Shown: positions 1-6,895, counted from the stretch's first letter. The stretch is 11,638 nt of DNA from Pseudomonadota bacterium (GCA_021825225.1 JAKAIH010000028.1:1-11638), one strand, 5' to 3'. Made by a program: numbers and translations. Notes: generated from the sequence alone by a model not told the origin.

Positions 1-396
1 GTTGTGCGCGCTTTGATAGCGAACTTCGAGCATCACCGGAATGCCCGCCTGATCCAGTTCGGGAATACGGCTGGATTCGCCGCCGAACGTCTGCTCGCGG
101 TCCGCCAGAATCCGCACATCGACACCGCGCTTTTTGGCGGCAATCAGGGCATTCGCCAGAGCGCGGCTGGTGAAGCTGAAAGCCTGCACCAGGATCTGAT
201 GTTTCGCCCGGCGTATGCGCTCGACGATCATGCCTTCCGCATTGTCCCAGGGCGTGAATGCCACCTGCACCGTACCCTGCGCCGGAATTGGCGGCGGCAG
301 CGGCCGTGTCGCAAGTCCTTGGCCCGCCCGCTGCGGCGTTTGCGCCGCGACCGCACCGGCACCGAGCAGCGCGAGCAGCAGCAGCGCTCGCCTCAT
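1..396 (-). CDS. Secreted phospholipase D-family nuclease-like protein, 5' part only (cut by window edge)
   Basis: The first 132 codons are visible and the gene continues past the left edge. The N-terminus (MRRALLLLALLGAGAVAAQT) is a clear Sec signal peptide with a likely cut near residue 18, so the product is exported. A Pro-rich linker follows to about residue 40. Then comes a beta-alpha-beta pattern typical of the PLD/Nuc fold: FTPWDNAEGMIVERI (47-61), ILVQAFSFTS (68-77), ALIAAKKRGVDVRILAD (83-99), and the ending YQSAHN, where H131 would be the first His of the HxK(x)4D motif. Family knowledge: Nuc-type proteins cleave DNA or phosphodiesters as homodimers. The ATG at 396 shares one base with the TGA of the methyltransferase gene upstream (TGATG), which fixes the start and indicates translational coupling. 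The catalytic K and D lie outside the window, so activity cannot be judged. Confidence 0.82.
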   Translation of the reverse strand, partial: MRRALLLLALLGAGAVAAQTPQRAGQGLATRPLPPPIPAQGTVQVAFTPWDNAEGMIVERIRRAKHQILVQAFSFTSRALANALIAAKKRGVDVRILADREQTFGGESSRIPELDQAGIPVMLEVRYQSAHN

Positions 397-1658
397 CAGT
401 TCTCTTTCTTCCGCGTCAGCAAGGCAGCGAAAAAGCCGTCGGTGCCATGCACATGCGGTGCCAGGCGTAGATATTCGCCGGTATCGAGCGCGATGCGCTG
501 CTGCGCCAGCGCCGCATTCGCCGGGCGCAACTCGAACTGCGCATGCGCCGCCAGGAACGACCGCACCACCTCGGCGTTCTCTTCATCGAGCAGGCTGCAG
601 GTCGCATACAGCATCAGCCCTCCCGGTTTCACCAGTTTTGCCGCCGCGGCGAGTATGAGATCCTGCTTTGCGCGGTACCCCGCGAGCGCCTCCTCGTCCT
701 GGCGCCATTTGAGATCGGGATTGCGCCGCAGCGTCCCGAGACCGGTGCAAGGCGCGTCCACCAACACGCGGTCGAGCTTGCCCGCAAGACGCTTCAGACG
801 CGCGTCGTGCTCGCTCCCGATCCATTGCGGATGCACGTTGGAAAGACCCGAGCGCGCGAGGCGCGGCTTGAGACCCGCGAGGCGCTTTTCCGAAACGTCG
901 AACGCGTACAGCCTGCCGCTTGAGCGCATCAGCGCGCCCAGCGCCAGCGTCTTGCCGCCGGCGCCGGCGCAGAAATCCGCGACCATCTCGCCGCGGCGCG
1001 GCGCGAGCAGCTGGCACAGCAGCTGGCTGCCCTCGTCCTGGATTTCGATCGCACCCTCCAGAAACAGCGCGTGGCGGTTGATCTGCGGCTTGCCATCGAG
1101 ACGCACGCCGACGGGCGAATAAGGCGTCGCCTGCGCGCCTATGCCATCGGCCGCCAGGCGCGCGAGCACCGCTTCGCGCTCGGTCTTGAGCAAATTGACG
1201 CGCAGATCGAGCGGCGCGCTCTTGTGCAGGCTATGCGCGAGCGCCAGCAGTTCCTCCCCGCCATATTGCCGCTGCAGCCTCGCCAGCAGCCAGTCGGGGA
1301 AATCGCAGCGCACGGCCAGCGTATCGTCCTCGGCGCGCGCCTTGAGCTCGGCCAGCCATTCGCGTTCGCTGGTCTTCAATACCGGATCCAGTTCGCGCAG
1401 GCTCAGGCCCCGCAGCCGGGTGAGCGCGGCGAGCACCAGCCGGCGCGGATCCCTGCCTTCGCTCAGGCTTTCCAGCAGCCGCAGGCGGCGCAGCACGGCG
1501 AACACGGTTTCGGCGACGAACGCGCGGTCCTGCTGCCCCAGAACGGGGTGTGCGCGCAGATAGCGCGACAGGACCGCGTCAGCGGGATACCTGAATTCCA
1601 GCACCGCGGCAAGCGCGGCAGCGGTGTGATCCAGCAGGGGGCGGTGCAGCGCAGACAC
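396..1658 (-). CDS. RsmB/NOP-family rRNA (cytosine-5)-methyltransferase
   Basis: 420 residues, close to E. coli RsmB (429). It is predicted to use SAM to methylate C5 of a cytosine in 16S rRNA. The N-terminal 140 residues are helical and NusB-like (for example LGQQDRAFVAETVFAVLRRL, 40-59). The catalytic half has SAM-binding motif I DFCAGAGGKT (228-237), the acidic ribose ligand in YAFDVSEKR (251-259), motif IV DAPCTGLGTLRRNPDLKW (301-318) with C304, and motif VI YATCS (351-355) with the second catalytic Cys, C354. It ends in GTDGFFAALL, which is typical of the family. Start is GTG at 1658, overlapping the TAG of the DUF3108 gene by one base (TAGTG); no closer ATG exists. Betaproteobacteria often carry a second, Fmt-linked RsmB, so I give no gene symbol; the exact target base is inferred, not shown. 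Confidence 0.93.
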   Translation of the reverse strand: MSALHRPLLDHTAAALAAVLEFRYPADAVLSRYLRAHPVLGQQDRAFVAETVFAVLRRLRLLESLSEGRDPRRLVLAALTRLRGLSLRELDPVLKTSEREWLAELKARAEDDTLAVRCDFPDWLLARLQRQYGGEELLALAHSLHKSAPLDLRVNLLKTEREAVLARLAADGIGAQATPYSPVGVRLDGKPQINRHALFLEGAIEIQDEGSQLLCQLLAPRRGEMVADFCAGAGGKTLALGALMRSSGRLYAFDVSEKRLAGLKPRLARSGLSNVHPQWIGSEHDARLKRLAGKLDRVLVDAPCTGLGTLRRNPDLKWRQDEEALAGYRAKQDLILAAAAKLVKPGGLMLYATCSLLDEENAEVVRSFLAAHAQFELRPANAALAQQRIALDTGEYLRLAPHVHGTDGFFAALLTRKKEN

Positions 1659-2359
1659 TAATTCTCGATGCGTGTCAGCATCTGGTCGATGCGCACGCCG
1701 TCCTTTTCAACAACCAGGATGCGCACCGGCAGGTAATCGCGGTCGCTCGCGAACCAGAGTTCCGTGCCCTTGTCATCCTTGTTTTCGCGCTGCTTCACCA
1801 GGTGCACGGTTTCCAGTTCGCCCGCCGGAGTCTTCAGCAGTTCCGTTCCCGCGACCTTGTACCGAAATCGCGTCAGACCCTTGCCGTCGGTCAGCGTCAC
1901 CTTGATCTCCTTGCCCGGCCTGAGATCGGGCGTGGACTGGAACGCATAATTGTAGAGAAAGCTCAGCCGGTCCTGCAGCGGCAACACCATCGCAGTGGTC
2001 TCGTTCTTGCCATCGTGCTCCTGCGTCAGCGTGTTCTTCGCCCAATCGAATCTTGCGACGGCCGGCGCCTTGTCGCCGCGCTGATCGCGGTATTCCAGCG
2101 GACGCAGGCCGGCACTGGTGATTTCACCGCGGCAGGAGCGCTTGGCGGCGCCATGATAGAGCAGCGCGCCTATACCCTTGCCGCGGCCTTCGGAACTCAG
2201 CGAAAAGGTCTTGCCGTCATGCTTGAGCACCTCGGTCAATTCGGCCGCGACAATGCCGTTATAACTGACGTCGTAAGTCAGGCTCAGCTTGTGCGGCGGC
2301 TGCGCGGCGCAGGCGACGGAAAACGCGCAGGCGGCGGCGAAGGCGAGAAGTCTGCTCAC
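1658..2359 (-). CDS. DUF3108 domain protein, secreted
   Basis: 233 residues. A signal peptide (MSRLLAFAAACAFSVACA) with probable cleavage near residue 18-19 sends it to the periplasm; the two Cys in it do not make a proper lipobox. The mature part is beta-rich and matches DUF3108: YDVSYNGIVAAEL (29-41), LPLQDRLSFLYNYAF (126-140), and LWFASDRDYLPVRILV (201-216) near the C-terminus. The family has no established reaction; members are usually taken as envelope proteins with a beta-sheet fold, possibly ligand or lipid binding. Start is GTG at 2359, in a four-base GTGA overlap with the purN stop, so translation is coupled to purN. The purN-DUF3108-methyltransferase order is, from general knowledge, common in betaproteobacteria. 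It tells little about function beyond shared expression. Confidence 0.9.
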   Translation of the reverse strand: MSRLLAFAAACAFSVACAAQPPHKLSLTYDVSYNGIVAAELTEVLKHDGKTFSLSSEGRGKGIGALLYHGAAKRSCRGEITSAGLRPLEYRDQRGDKAPAVARFDWAKNTLTQEHDGKNETTAMVLPLQDRLSFLYNYAFQSTPDLRPGKEIKVTLTDGKGLTRFRYKVAGTELLKTPAGELETVHLVKQRENKDDKGTELWFASDRDYLPVRILVVEKDGVRIDQMLTRIEN

Positions 2360-2970
2360 GGTGCGTACAACTGTTGGGGCGGTTCTCCCTTAACGCGCAC
2401 CACGCCGCTCTCGATGACCAGCTTTTCATCAAGGAACCAGCGCGCCGCCTGCGCGTAAATGCGATGCTCCTGCGCCAGCACGCGCGCGGCGAGCCTGGCC
2501 TCGTCATCCCGTGGAAGCACCGGCACCGCCGCCTGCATGACAATCGGTCCGTGGTCGAGTTCGGGCGTGACGAAATGCACGCTGCAGCCGTGCAGCTTGA
2601 CGCCTGCGGCGAGCGCCCTCGCGTGGGTGTCCAGCCCCGGGAATGCGGGCAGCAGTGATGGATGAATGTTGAGCATGCGGCCCCGGTAGCGCAGCACGAA
2701 ACCCGCGGTGAGTATGCGCATGAAGCCGGCCAGCGCCACCAGATCGGGACGGAAACCATCGATCGCCTGCGCCAGCGCGGCGTCGAAGGCCTCGCGCGTG
2801 GCGTAGTCGCGGTGCGAGACGACGGACGTGGCGATGCCGCGGCCGGCCGCGTACGCGAGCCCGGCCGCGTCGGCGCGGTTGCTGATCACCGCGGCCACCG
2901 GCAAGCCGGCTTCGACCAGGGCCTGCATATTGCTGCCGCGGCCGGAAATCAGTACCACCATGTCTTTCAT
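2356..2970 (-). CDS. purN: Phosphoribosylglycinamide formyltransferase (GAR transformylase)
   Basis: 204 residues, normal length for PurN. It transfers a formyl group from 10-formyltetrahydrofolate to glycinamide ribonucleotide, step three of de novo purine synthesis, in the cytosol. Visible motifs are the phosphate loop ISGRGSN (8-14), the catalytic NIHPSLLPAFPGLDTH (101-116) with N101 and H103, and HGCSVHFVTPELDHGPI (127-143) with D139, corresponding to the N106/H108/D144 triad of E. coli PurN. The ATG at 2970 has no Shine-Dalgarno sequence; a TAGAAT hexamer lies six bases upstream, so the mRNA may be leaderless. A second ATG at codon 4 is a possible alternative start. purN heads the tightly overlapping four-gene operon, 55 bases after the antiporter stop. 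Confidence 0.97.
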   Translation of the reverse strand: MKDMVVLISGRGSNMQALVEAGLPVAAVISNRADAAGLAYAAGRGIATSVVSHRDYATREAFDAALAQAIDGFRPDLVALAGFMRILTAGFVLRYRGRMLNIHPSLLPAFPGLDTHARALAAGVKLHGCSVHFVTPELDHGPIVMQAAVPVLPRDDEARLAARVLAQEHRIYAQAARWFLDEKLVIESGVVRVKGEPPQQLYAP

Positions 2971-2975
2971 ACCGG

Positions 2976-2981
2976 CATTCT
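2976..2981 (-). promoter_or_regulatory. Candidate -10 box of purN (leaderless)
   Basis: On the minus strand the sequence is TAGAAT, then GCCGGT, then the purN ATG. TAGAAT matches five of six bases of the sigma70 -10 consensus. With a start site about seven bases downstream, transcription would begin at or next to the ATG. No convincing -35 element is visible in the GC-rich sequence before it, so this is a weak call on sequence alone. Confidence 0.35.
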
Positions 2982-3025
2982 AAAGCCAAACGGTGCCTGC
3001 TCCGCCGGGAACCGCGGCGCGGACA

Positions 3026-4843
3026 TCAAGCCGGGCGCGCATCGCCCTGCGTTGCGCCGCGCGGAAATTCAGCCAGCGGACCGATGCTGTCGGCTTCGAA
3101 CAGCTCGCGCAACTGCTCGGCCGCTTCCTTCGCGGTCTGGATCAGCCGCGCCTCGTCGTGCTTGACCGCGTATTGCGCTTCGAGCTGAGCCTCGTCGTGC
3201 TGCCGGAACAGCGCGAGCGCGTGCTCGGTCGCGGCGGCGCCGAAGCCGAGGCGCAGCAAGGCCTGGCGCGCTACATCCAGGCTGGCCGGGAATGTTTCGC
3301 GGTGGATCGCCTTGACACCGAGGTCGCGCAGCCGGAAATAATGCACGCGATTACGTGCCCGCGCGAGTATGGGCAGTTCCGGAAAGTGCTTGCGCACCAC
3401 CTCGGCGGTTTTGACCGACGCTTCGACGTCGTCGATCGCCAGCACGAACAGCTTGGCCTCGCCTGCCTTGGCCGCATGCAGCAATTCGAGCCGCGAAGCG
3501 TCCCCGTAATAGACTTTGTTGCTGCCGAAACGGCGCACGAAGTCCACCTGCTGGTAGCTCGCCTCCAGCGCCGTGAACGGCAGGCCGCACATGCGCAGCA
3601 CGCGCGACACGATCTGACCGAAGCGGCCGTAGCCGGCGATGATCACCGGATTGCCCGGCCCGTCGATACTGTCGTACTCGGGTGCCGCGCTGCGCGCGAG
3701 CCAGCGCTCGAGCGCGCGCTCGTGCAACGCGAAGAATGGCGGCGCAAGCAGCATCGACAGCGTCACCACCATCACCAGCAACTGCGCCGTGGCGGCGGTG
3801 AACACGCCCAGGCCTGCCGCGGCGGCGAACAGCACGAAGGCGAACTCTCCGCCTTGCGCGAGCGCCGCAGCCAGCCGTTGCGCCGTCTCGTCGGGCGCGC
3901 CGCCGGCGCGCGCGATCGCGTACATGAGCACGAACTTCGCCGCCATCAGGCCCAGCGCCAGCCCGAGCACCGCGACCGGCTGCTGCCAGGCGAGATCCAG
4001 ATTGGCGCTCATGCCCACGGCGATAAAAAACAGCCCCAGCAGCAGGCCCTTGAACGGCTCGATGTCCGCCTCGAGCTCGTGGCGGAACTCGGAGTCGGCG
4101 AGCAGCACACCCGCGAGAAAAGCCCCCAGCGACATCGACAGGCCGATCTTTTCCATGATCAGCGCGGCGCCGACGACAAGCAGCAGCGCCGCTGCAGTAA
4201 ACACCTCCCGCCCGCCGTAGCGCGCAGCCCGCTTGAGCAGCGGGCGCACCAGCAGCCGGCTGCCGGCGATGACCGATACGATCACAGCCACGCCCTTGAG
4301 CGCGGCCATCCAGTTGCCGCCGGCATGCGCCGCATTCGACGCGAGCAGCGGCAGCAGCGCCAGCATCGGGATCACCGACAGGTCCTGGAACAGCAGGATG
4401 GCGAAGGCATTGCGGCCGTGGCGCTCCCCGAGCTGGCCGCGCTCGGCGAGCGAGGAAATCACCAGTGCCGTGGAGGACATGGCCAGACCGAAGCCGATCA
4501 CCAGCGCCTCGCGCCAGCCCAGGCCGAACGGCAGGCAGGCCGCGAGCAGCGCGAGCGTGGTCAACGCGACCTGCGCACCGCCGAGGCCGAATACCGGCCG
4601 GCGCAGCACCCACAGCCGGCTCGGCTGCAGTTCGAGACCGATCAGGAACAGCAGCAGCACCACGCCGAATTCGGCGAAGTTCATCGTCGCCTGCACTTCG
4701 CCGACCAGCCCCAGACCCCAGGGACCGATGGCCATGCCGGACGCGAGATAACCCAGTACGGCGCCGAGCTTGAGCCGCCGGAACAGCGGCACCAGCAGCA
4801 CCGCGGTCAACAGAAAAATCGCTGCCTGATCGAGCAGATGCAT
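3026..4843 (-). CDS. KefB/KefC-type monovalent cation:proton antiporter with RCK domain
   Basis: 605 residues, between E. coli KefB (601) and KefC (620). Residues 1-375 are a CPA2 antiporter membrane domain of about 12-13 segments, with FLIGLELQPSRLW (66-78) and LLFQDLSVIPMLALLP (150-165), which holds the QD ion-path pair. A cytoplasmic loop HELEADIEPFKG (255-266) followed by LLLGLFFIAVGMS closely resembles the regulatory loop of KefC. A linker leads to an RCK/TrkA-N domain with GYGRFG (404-409), acidic E427 at the end of strand 2, and a KefC-like RETF (515-518) plus FRQHDE tail. In E. coli, KefC releases potassium when glutathione adducts of electrophiles bind the RCK domain, acidifying the cytoplasm for protection. 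The start ATG has a GAGG Shine-Dalgarno seven bases upstream. The usual partner KefF is absent, but a WrbA-type reductase precedes it by 165 bases. Adduct gating is inferred from homology. Confidence 0.93.
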   Translation of the reverse strand: MHLLDQAAIFLLTAVLLVPLFRRLKLGAVLGYLASGMAIGPWGLGLVGEVQATMNFAEFGVVLLLFLIGLELQPSRLWVLRRPVFGLGGAQVALTTLALLAACLPFGLGWREALVIGFGLAMSSTALVISSLAERGQLGERHGRNAFAILLFQDLSVIPMLALLPLLASNAAHAGGNWMAALKGVAVIVSVIAGSRLLVRPLLKRAARYGGREVFTAAALLLVVGAALIMEKIGLSMSLGAFLAGVLLADSEFRHELEADIEPFKGLLLGLFFIAVGMSANLDLAWQQPVAVLGLALGLMAAKFVLMYAIARAGGAPDETAQRLAAALAQGGEFAFVLFAAAAGLGVFTAATAQLLVMVVTLSMLLAPPFFALHERALERWLARSAAPEYDSIDGPGNPVIIAGYGRFGQIVSRVLRMCGLPFTALEASYQQVDFVRRFGSNKVYYGDASRLELLHAAKAGEAKLFVLAIDDVEASVKTAEVVRKHFPELPILARARNRVHYFRLRDLGVKAIHRETFPASLDVARQALLRLGFGAAATEHALALFRQHDEAQLEAQYAVKHDEARLIQTAKEAAEQLRELFEADSIGPLAEFPRGATQGDARPA

Positions 4844-4872
4844 GGCGATACCTCGAGTGATCGGTAAGACGG

Positions 4873-4892
4873 ACGGCCCGATGCCGGGCCGT
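4873..4892 (-). other. Stem-loop in the leader of the kefC-like gene
   Basis: A perfect 8-bp inverted repeat with a 4-base loop (plus strand ACGGCCCG-ATGC-CGGGCCGT) lies about 30 bases before the antiporter start. Neither strand has a T-run after it, so it is not a standard intrinsic terminator. It could be a weak terminator for the upstream operon or a structured leader of the antiporter mRNA. The remaining bases of the 165-base gap (4844-5008) hold this hairpin, a smaller one at 4953-4968, the one at 4972-4991 and no credible gene. Confidence 0.5.
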
Positions 4893-4971
4893 TCGCTGCA
4901 ACGCCGATTCTATTGAATAACGCCTGGACAGGTAGGAATTACGGCGCGGAGAATGGCATTGAGGCCATGAG

Positions 4972-4991
4972 GCTGGCGCTCACGCGCCAGC
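4972..4991 (-). terminator. Hairpin after wrbA-like gene, possible operon terminator
   Basis: A perfect 8-bp stem (plus strand GCTGGCGC-TCAC-GCGCCAGC) can be extended by GAG/CTC pairs through one G-T wobble. It begins 17 bases beyond the TAG of the WrbA-type gene on the minus strand, where a terminator of the pirin-DoxX-wrbA operon would sit. No T-tract follows, so termination may be partial, or the structure may protect the 3' end of the mRNA. Confidence 0.4.
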
Positions 4992-5008
4992 TCTCCTCTG
5001 CCTGGTCG

Positions 5009-5617
5009 CTAACGCAGCGTTTTCAGCGCCGCCGCTACACGCGCGACCCGCTTGCCCTGGAAGCGCGCGACCTCGAGGTCATCGGCGCTCGGCGGCGCGC
5101 TGTTGGTGCCCGAAACCGAGGAGGCGCCATAGGGCGTGCCCGCTTTGAACAGCGCCGGGTCGGCGTAGCCGGTCGGCACCAGGATCAGGCCCAGGTGTGC
5201 CATCGGCGCATACAGGGCGGTGATGGTCATTTCGTTGCCGCCGTGCAAAGTCGAAGTCGAGGCGAACGCGGAGCCGGCCTTGCCGACCAGCTTGCCCTGA
5301 AACCACAGCCCGCCGAGACTGTCGATATAGGCCTTTAGCTCGGCCGTCATGCTGCCGAAGCGGGTGGGCGTGCCGAACACGATGGCATCGGCCCATTCGG
5401 CATCGGCCTCGGTCGGCGCCTCGTACAGCGCGTTCATGCGTTTCGCGCCTTCAAGCCAGCCGGGCGCCTTCTTCATGACCTCTTCGCCGACAAACTCGCG
5501 CGCGCGGCGCAGCCGCACTTCGGCGCCCGCGGCTTTTGCTCCTTCCGCCACCGCCTGGGCCAGCGCTTCAGTCACACCGCCACGGGAATAGAAAGCGATC
5601 AGGACATTGGTTGTCAT
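5009..5617 (-). CDS. wrbA: WrbA-type NAD(P)H:quinone oxidoreductase (flavodoxin fold)
   Basis: 202 residues, same size as E. coli WrbA (198). It is predicted to bind FMN and reduce quinones by two electrons to hydroquinones, avoiding semiquinone radicals; WrbA proteins act as cytosolic tetramers. FMN-binding elements are YSRGGVTEAL (10-19, phosphate loop), FGTPTRFGSM (81-90), FASTSTLHGGNEMTIT (118-133) and MAHLGLILVPTGY (139-151). The C-terminal PYGASSVSG and ARFQGKRVA stretches are also WrbA-like. I chose ATG 5617 rather than an upstream ATG at 5668. AAGGAG stands seven bases before 5617, and the extra 17 residues (MVSASMQNKAHKPRRTT) are not in the family. The start is 16 bases after the DoxX stop, so it is the third gene of the pirin-DoxX-wrbA operon. 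Confidence 0.94.
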   Translation of the reverse strand: MTTNVLIAFYSRGGVTEALAQAVAEGAKAAGAEVRLRRAREFVGEEVMKKAPGWLEGAKRMNALYEAPTEADAEWADAIVFGTPTRFGSMTAELKAYIDSLGGLWFQGKLVGKAGSAFASTSTLHGGNEMTITALYAPMAHLGLILVPTGYADPALFKAGTPYGASSVSGTNSAPPSADDLEVARFQGKRVARVAAALKTLR

Positions 5618-5633
5618 CGTGGTTCTCCTTGGT

Positions 5634-6044
5634 TTATGCGCTTTGTTTTGCATCGAGGCTGAAACCACCGGGCCCGAAAGCGAACAGGCCCAGCATGCCG
5701 CCCATGATCGACACGTTCTTGAGCAGGTTGATCATCTGCTGCTGCGCCTCGGCCGGCGCCAGGCCGGTGGGATTGTGGAACACCAGCGTGACCGGAATCA
5801 GGAACAGGAAAATCAGCGCCGCCGCCCAGCGCGCTTTCCAGCCCAGCGCGATGAGCAAGCCGCCGCCCAATTCGACCAGGATCGTAAGCGGCAGCAAAAC
5901 GGCAACCATGGGCAATCCCTTGCCCGCCATATAGCCTGCCGTGCCGGCATAGCCGGTGATCTTGCCGTAGCCCGAAATGATGAATATCAGCGCGAGCAGG
6001 ATGCGGCCAGCCAGCGCCGCGGAATCTTGTACCTTGGTGTTCAT
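5634..6044 (-). CDS. DoxX family membrane protein, YqjF type
   Basis: 136 residues with four hydrophobic helices (about 11-27, 46-67, 72-89 and 108-125). The N-terminal stretch GRILLALIFIISGYGKITGY (13-32), followed by AGTAGYM, resembles E. coli YqjF closely, and VELGGGLLIALGW (57-69) and FAFGPGGFSLD (121-131) are typical DoxX elements. DoxX proteins sit in the inner membrane. Their chemistry is unsettled; links to thiosulfate/sulfide or quinone redox and to oxidative stress are proposed. E. coli yqjF is induced by 2,4-dinitrotoluene breakdown products under YhaJ control, and a YhaJ-type regulator is encoded three genes away here. The ATG at 6044 has GAAAGGA eight bases upstream, placing it 26 bases after the pirin stop. 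A longer upstream reading in this frame is antisense-type noise over the pirin gene. Confidence 0.92.
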   Translation of the reverse strand: MNTKVQDSAALAGRILLALIFIISGYGKITGYAGTAGYMAGKGLPMVAVLLPLTILVELGGGLLIALGWKARWAAALIFLFLIPVTLVFHNPTGLAPAEAQQQMINLLKNVSIMGGMLGLFAFGPGGFSLDAKQSA

Positions 6045-6070
6045 GTGTTTCGTCCTTTCAGTATTGTTGA

Positions 6071-6769
6071 TCAAGCCAGATCGAACAGGATCACTTCGGC
6101 CTGCTCGCCTTTTTCCAGCACCAGTTCCGCCACGCCGCTCGCCTTCAGCGCATCGCCTGATTCCAGCGGCTGGCCGTTGACCGTGAGCCTGCCGCGGGCC
6201 ACATGCACATAGGCCTTGCGTGAGGGCGCGAGCTGGTGGCTGACGCGCTCCGCACCGTCGAGCAGCGCCGCATACACCGCCGCATCCTGGTGGATCAGCA
6301 CCGAGCCTTCGCGCGCGTCGCCGGAGGCGATCAGGCGCAGGCGGCCGCGCCGGGACGCGGCATCGAAGTGTTTCTGCTCGTAACTCGGCCGGATGCCGGT
6401 CACATTGGGCTCGATCCAGATCTGCAGGAAGTGCGTCACACCGTCCTTGGAATGGTTGTATTCTGAATGCAGCACGCCTTTGCCCGCGCTCATGCGCTGC
6501 ACGTCGCCGGGAACGATGCTGGAGCCGTTGCCCATGTTGTCTTCGTGCGCCAAGGCCCCTTCGAGCACGTAGCTGATGATTTCCATGTCGCGGTGGCCGT
6601 GGGTGCCGAAACCGCTGCCGGGCAGGATACGATCCTCGTTGATCACGCGCAGGCTGCCGAAGCCCATGTGTTCCGGATCGTGGTAGCCGGCGAATGAAAA
6701 AGTATGGAATGACTTCAGCCAACCGTGGTCGGCGTAGCCGCGCTCATTGCTTTTGCGAACCTGCAGCAT
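6071..6769 (-). CDS. Pirin family protein (YhhW/YhaK-like bicupin)
   Basis: 232 residues, the length of E. coli YhhW (231). The N-terminal cupin has all four expected iron ligands: H57 and H59 in GTHGHRDMEIISYVLEG (55-71), H101 and E103 in GVLHSEYNHS (98-107). A second cupin-like half starts near 150 and lacks such ligands, as usual. Some bacterial pirins show quercetin 2,3-dioxygenase activity, and others act as redox-sensitive regulators, so the true substrate is open. The ATG at 6769 has GGGAG six bases upstream. The gene is first in the minus-strand operon with the DoxX and WrbA genes and is divergent from a LysR gene. Pirin, DoxX and YhaJ-type LysR are also neighbours in E. coli (yhaK, yqjF, yhaJ), which supports a shared stress role. 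Confidence 0.95.
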   Translation of the reverse strand: MLQVRKSNERGYADHGWLKSFHTFSFAGYHDPEHMGFGSLRVINEDRILPGSGFGTHGHRDMEIISYVLEGALAHEDNMGNGSSIVPGDVQRMSAGKGVLHSEYNHSKDGVTHFLQIWIEPNVTGIRPSYEQKHFDAASRRGRLRLIASGDAREGSVLIHQDAAVYAALLDGAERVSHQLAPSRKAYVHVARGRLTVNGQPLESGDALKASGVAELVLEKGEQAEVILFDLA

Positions 6770-6825
6770 ATCGATCTCCCGTTCGTTAGTTCTGATGTTT
6801 TGAACCTATGGCACAGATGCTATGC

Positions 6826-6854
6826 TTGCTGAAAGCGGAAAAAAAGCGAATAAT
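6826..6854 (+). promoter_or_regulatory. Candidate sigma70 promoter for the LysR gene
   Basis: TTGCTG (6826-6831), a 17-base A-rich spacer, and AATAAT (6849-6854) make a plausible -35/-10 pair; the -10 matches five of six consensus bases. Transcription would begin near 6861, giving a leader of about 35 bases that contains the palindrome at 6868-6882. It lies in the only clearly AT-rich segment of the window, between divergent pirin and LysR genes. I found no equally good promoter for the pirin operon in the same interval. Confidence 0.4.
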
Positions 6855-6867
6855 TTTCACACATACA

Positions 6868-6882
6868 TTCAATTTTATTGAA
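6868..6882. promoter_or_regulatory. Candidate LysR operator palindrome
   Basis: TTCAAT-TTT-ATTGAA is a perfect inverted repeat with 6-bp arms. It contains the T-N11-A core (6869-6881) that LysR-type regulators bind. It lies 13 bases before the chosen LysR start and just downstream of the candidate LysR promoter, a good place for autoregulation. It is about 100 bp upstream of the pirin start, within reach for activation of the divergent operon. Confidence 0.5.
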
Positions 6883-6895
6883 TATCGATTCCTCG

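Noticed and set aside
4..1122. 372-codon plus-strand frame at the left edge
   Set aside because: Antisense to the PLD-like and methyltransferase genes; Ser/Arg/Ala-rich with no motifs.
2993..4867. 624-codon open frame on the plus strand across the antiporter gene
   Set aside because: It is an antisense shadow: composition is dominated by His, Gln and Arg, there are no family motifs, and the opposite strand encodes a clear KefC-type protein with family length and a Shine-Dalgarno.
4913..5338. 141-codon plus-strand frame covering the gap after wrbA
   Set aside because: Mostly antisense to wrbA and Arg-rich, without a Shine-Dalgarno or family motif; the gap itself holds only hairpins.
5618..5668. 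Extended N-terminus of the WrbA-type protein from ATG 5668
   Set aside because: The added 17 residues overlap the DoxX end and match nothing in WrbA; ATG 5617 has AAGGAG at seven bases.
6045..6722. Upstream extension of the DoxX frame through the pirin gene
   Set aside because: The DoxX frame is open here only as a shadow of pirin. The real start at 6044 has a good Shine-Dalgarno and matches the YqjF N-terminus.
6768..6889. Two copies of ATATCGAT (6768-6775 and 6882-6889) near the pirin and LysR starts
   Set aside because: The first overlaps the pirin start codon and the 8-bp match can occur by chance; no further flanking similarity was seen, so I do not call it an operator.
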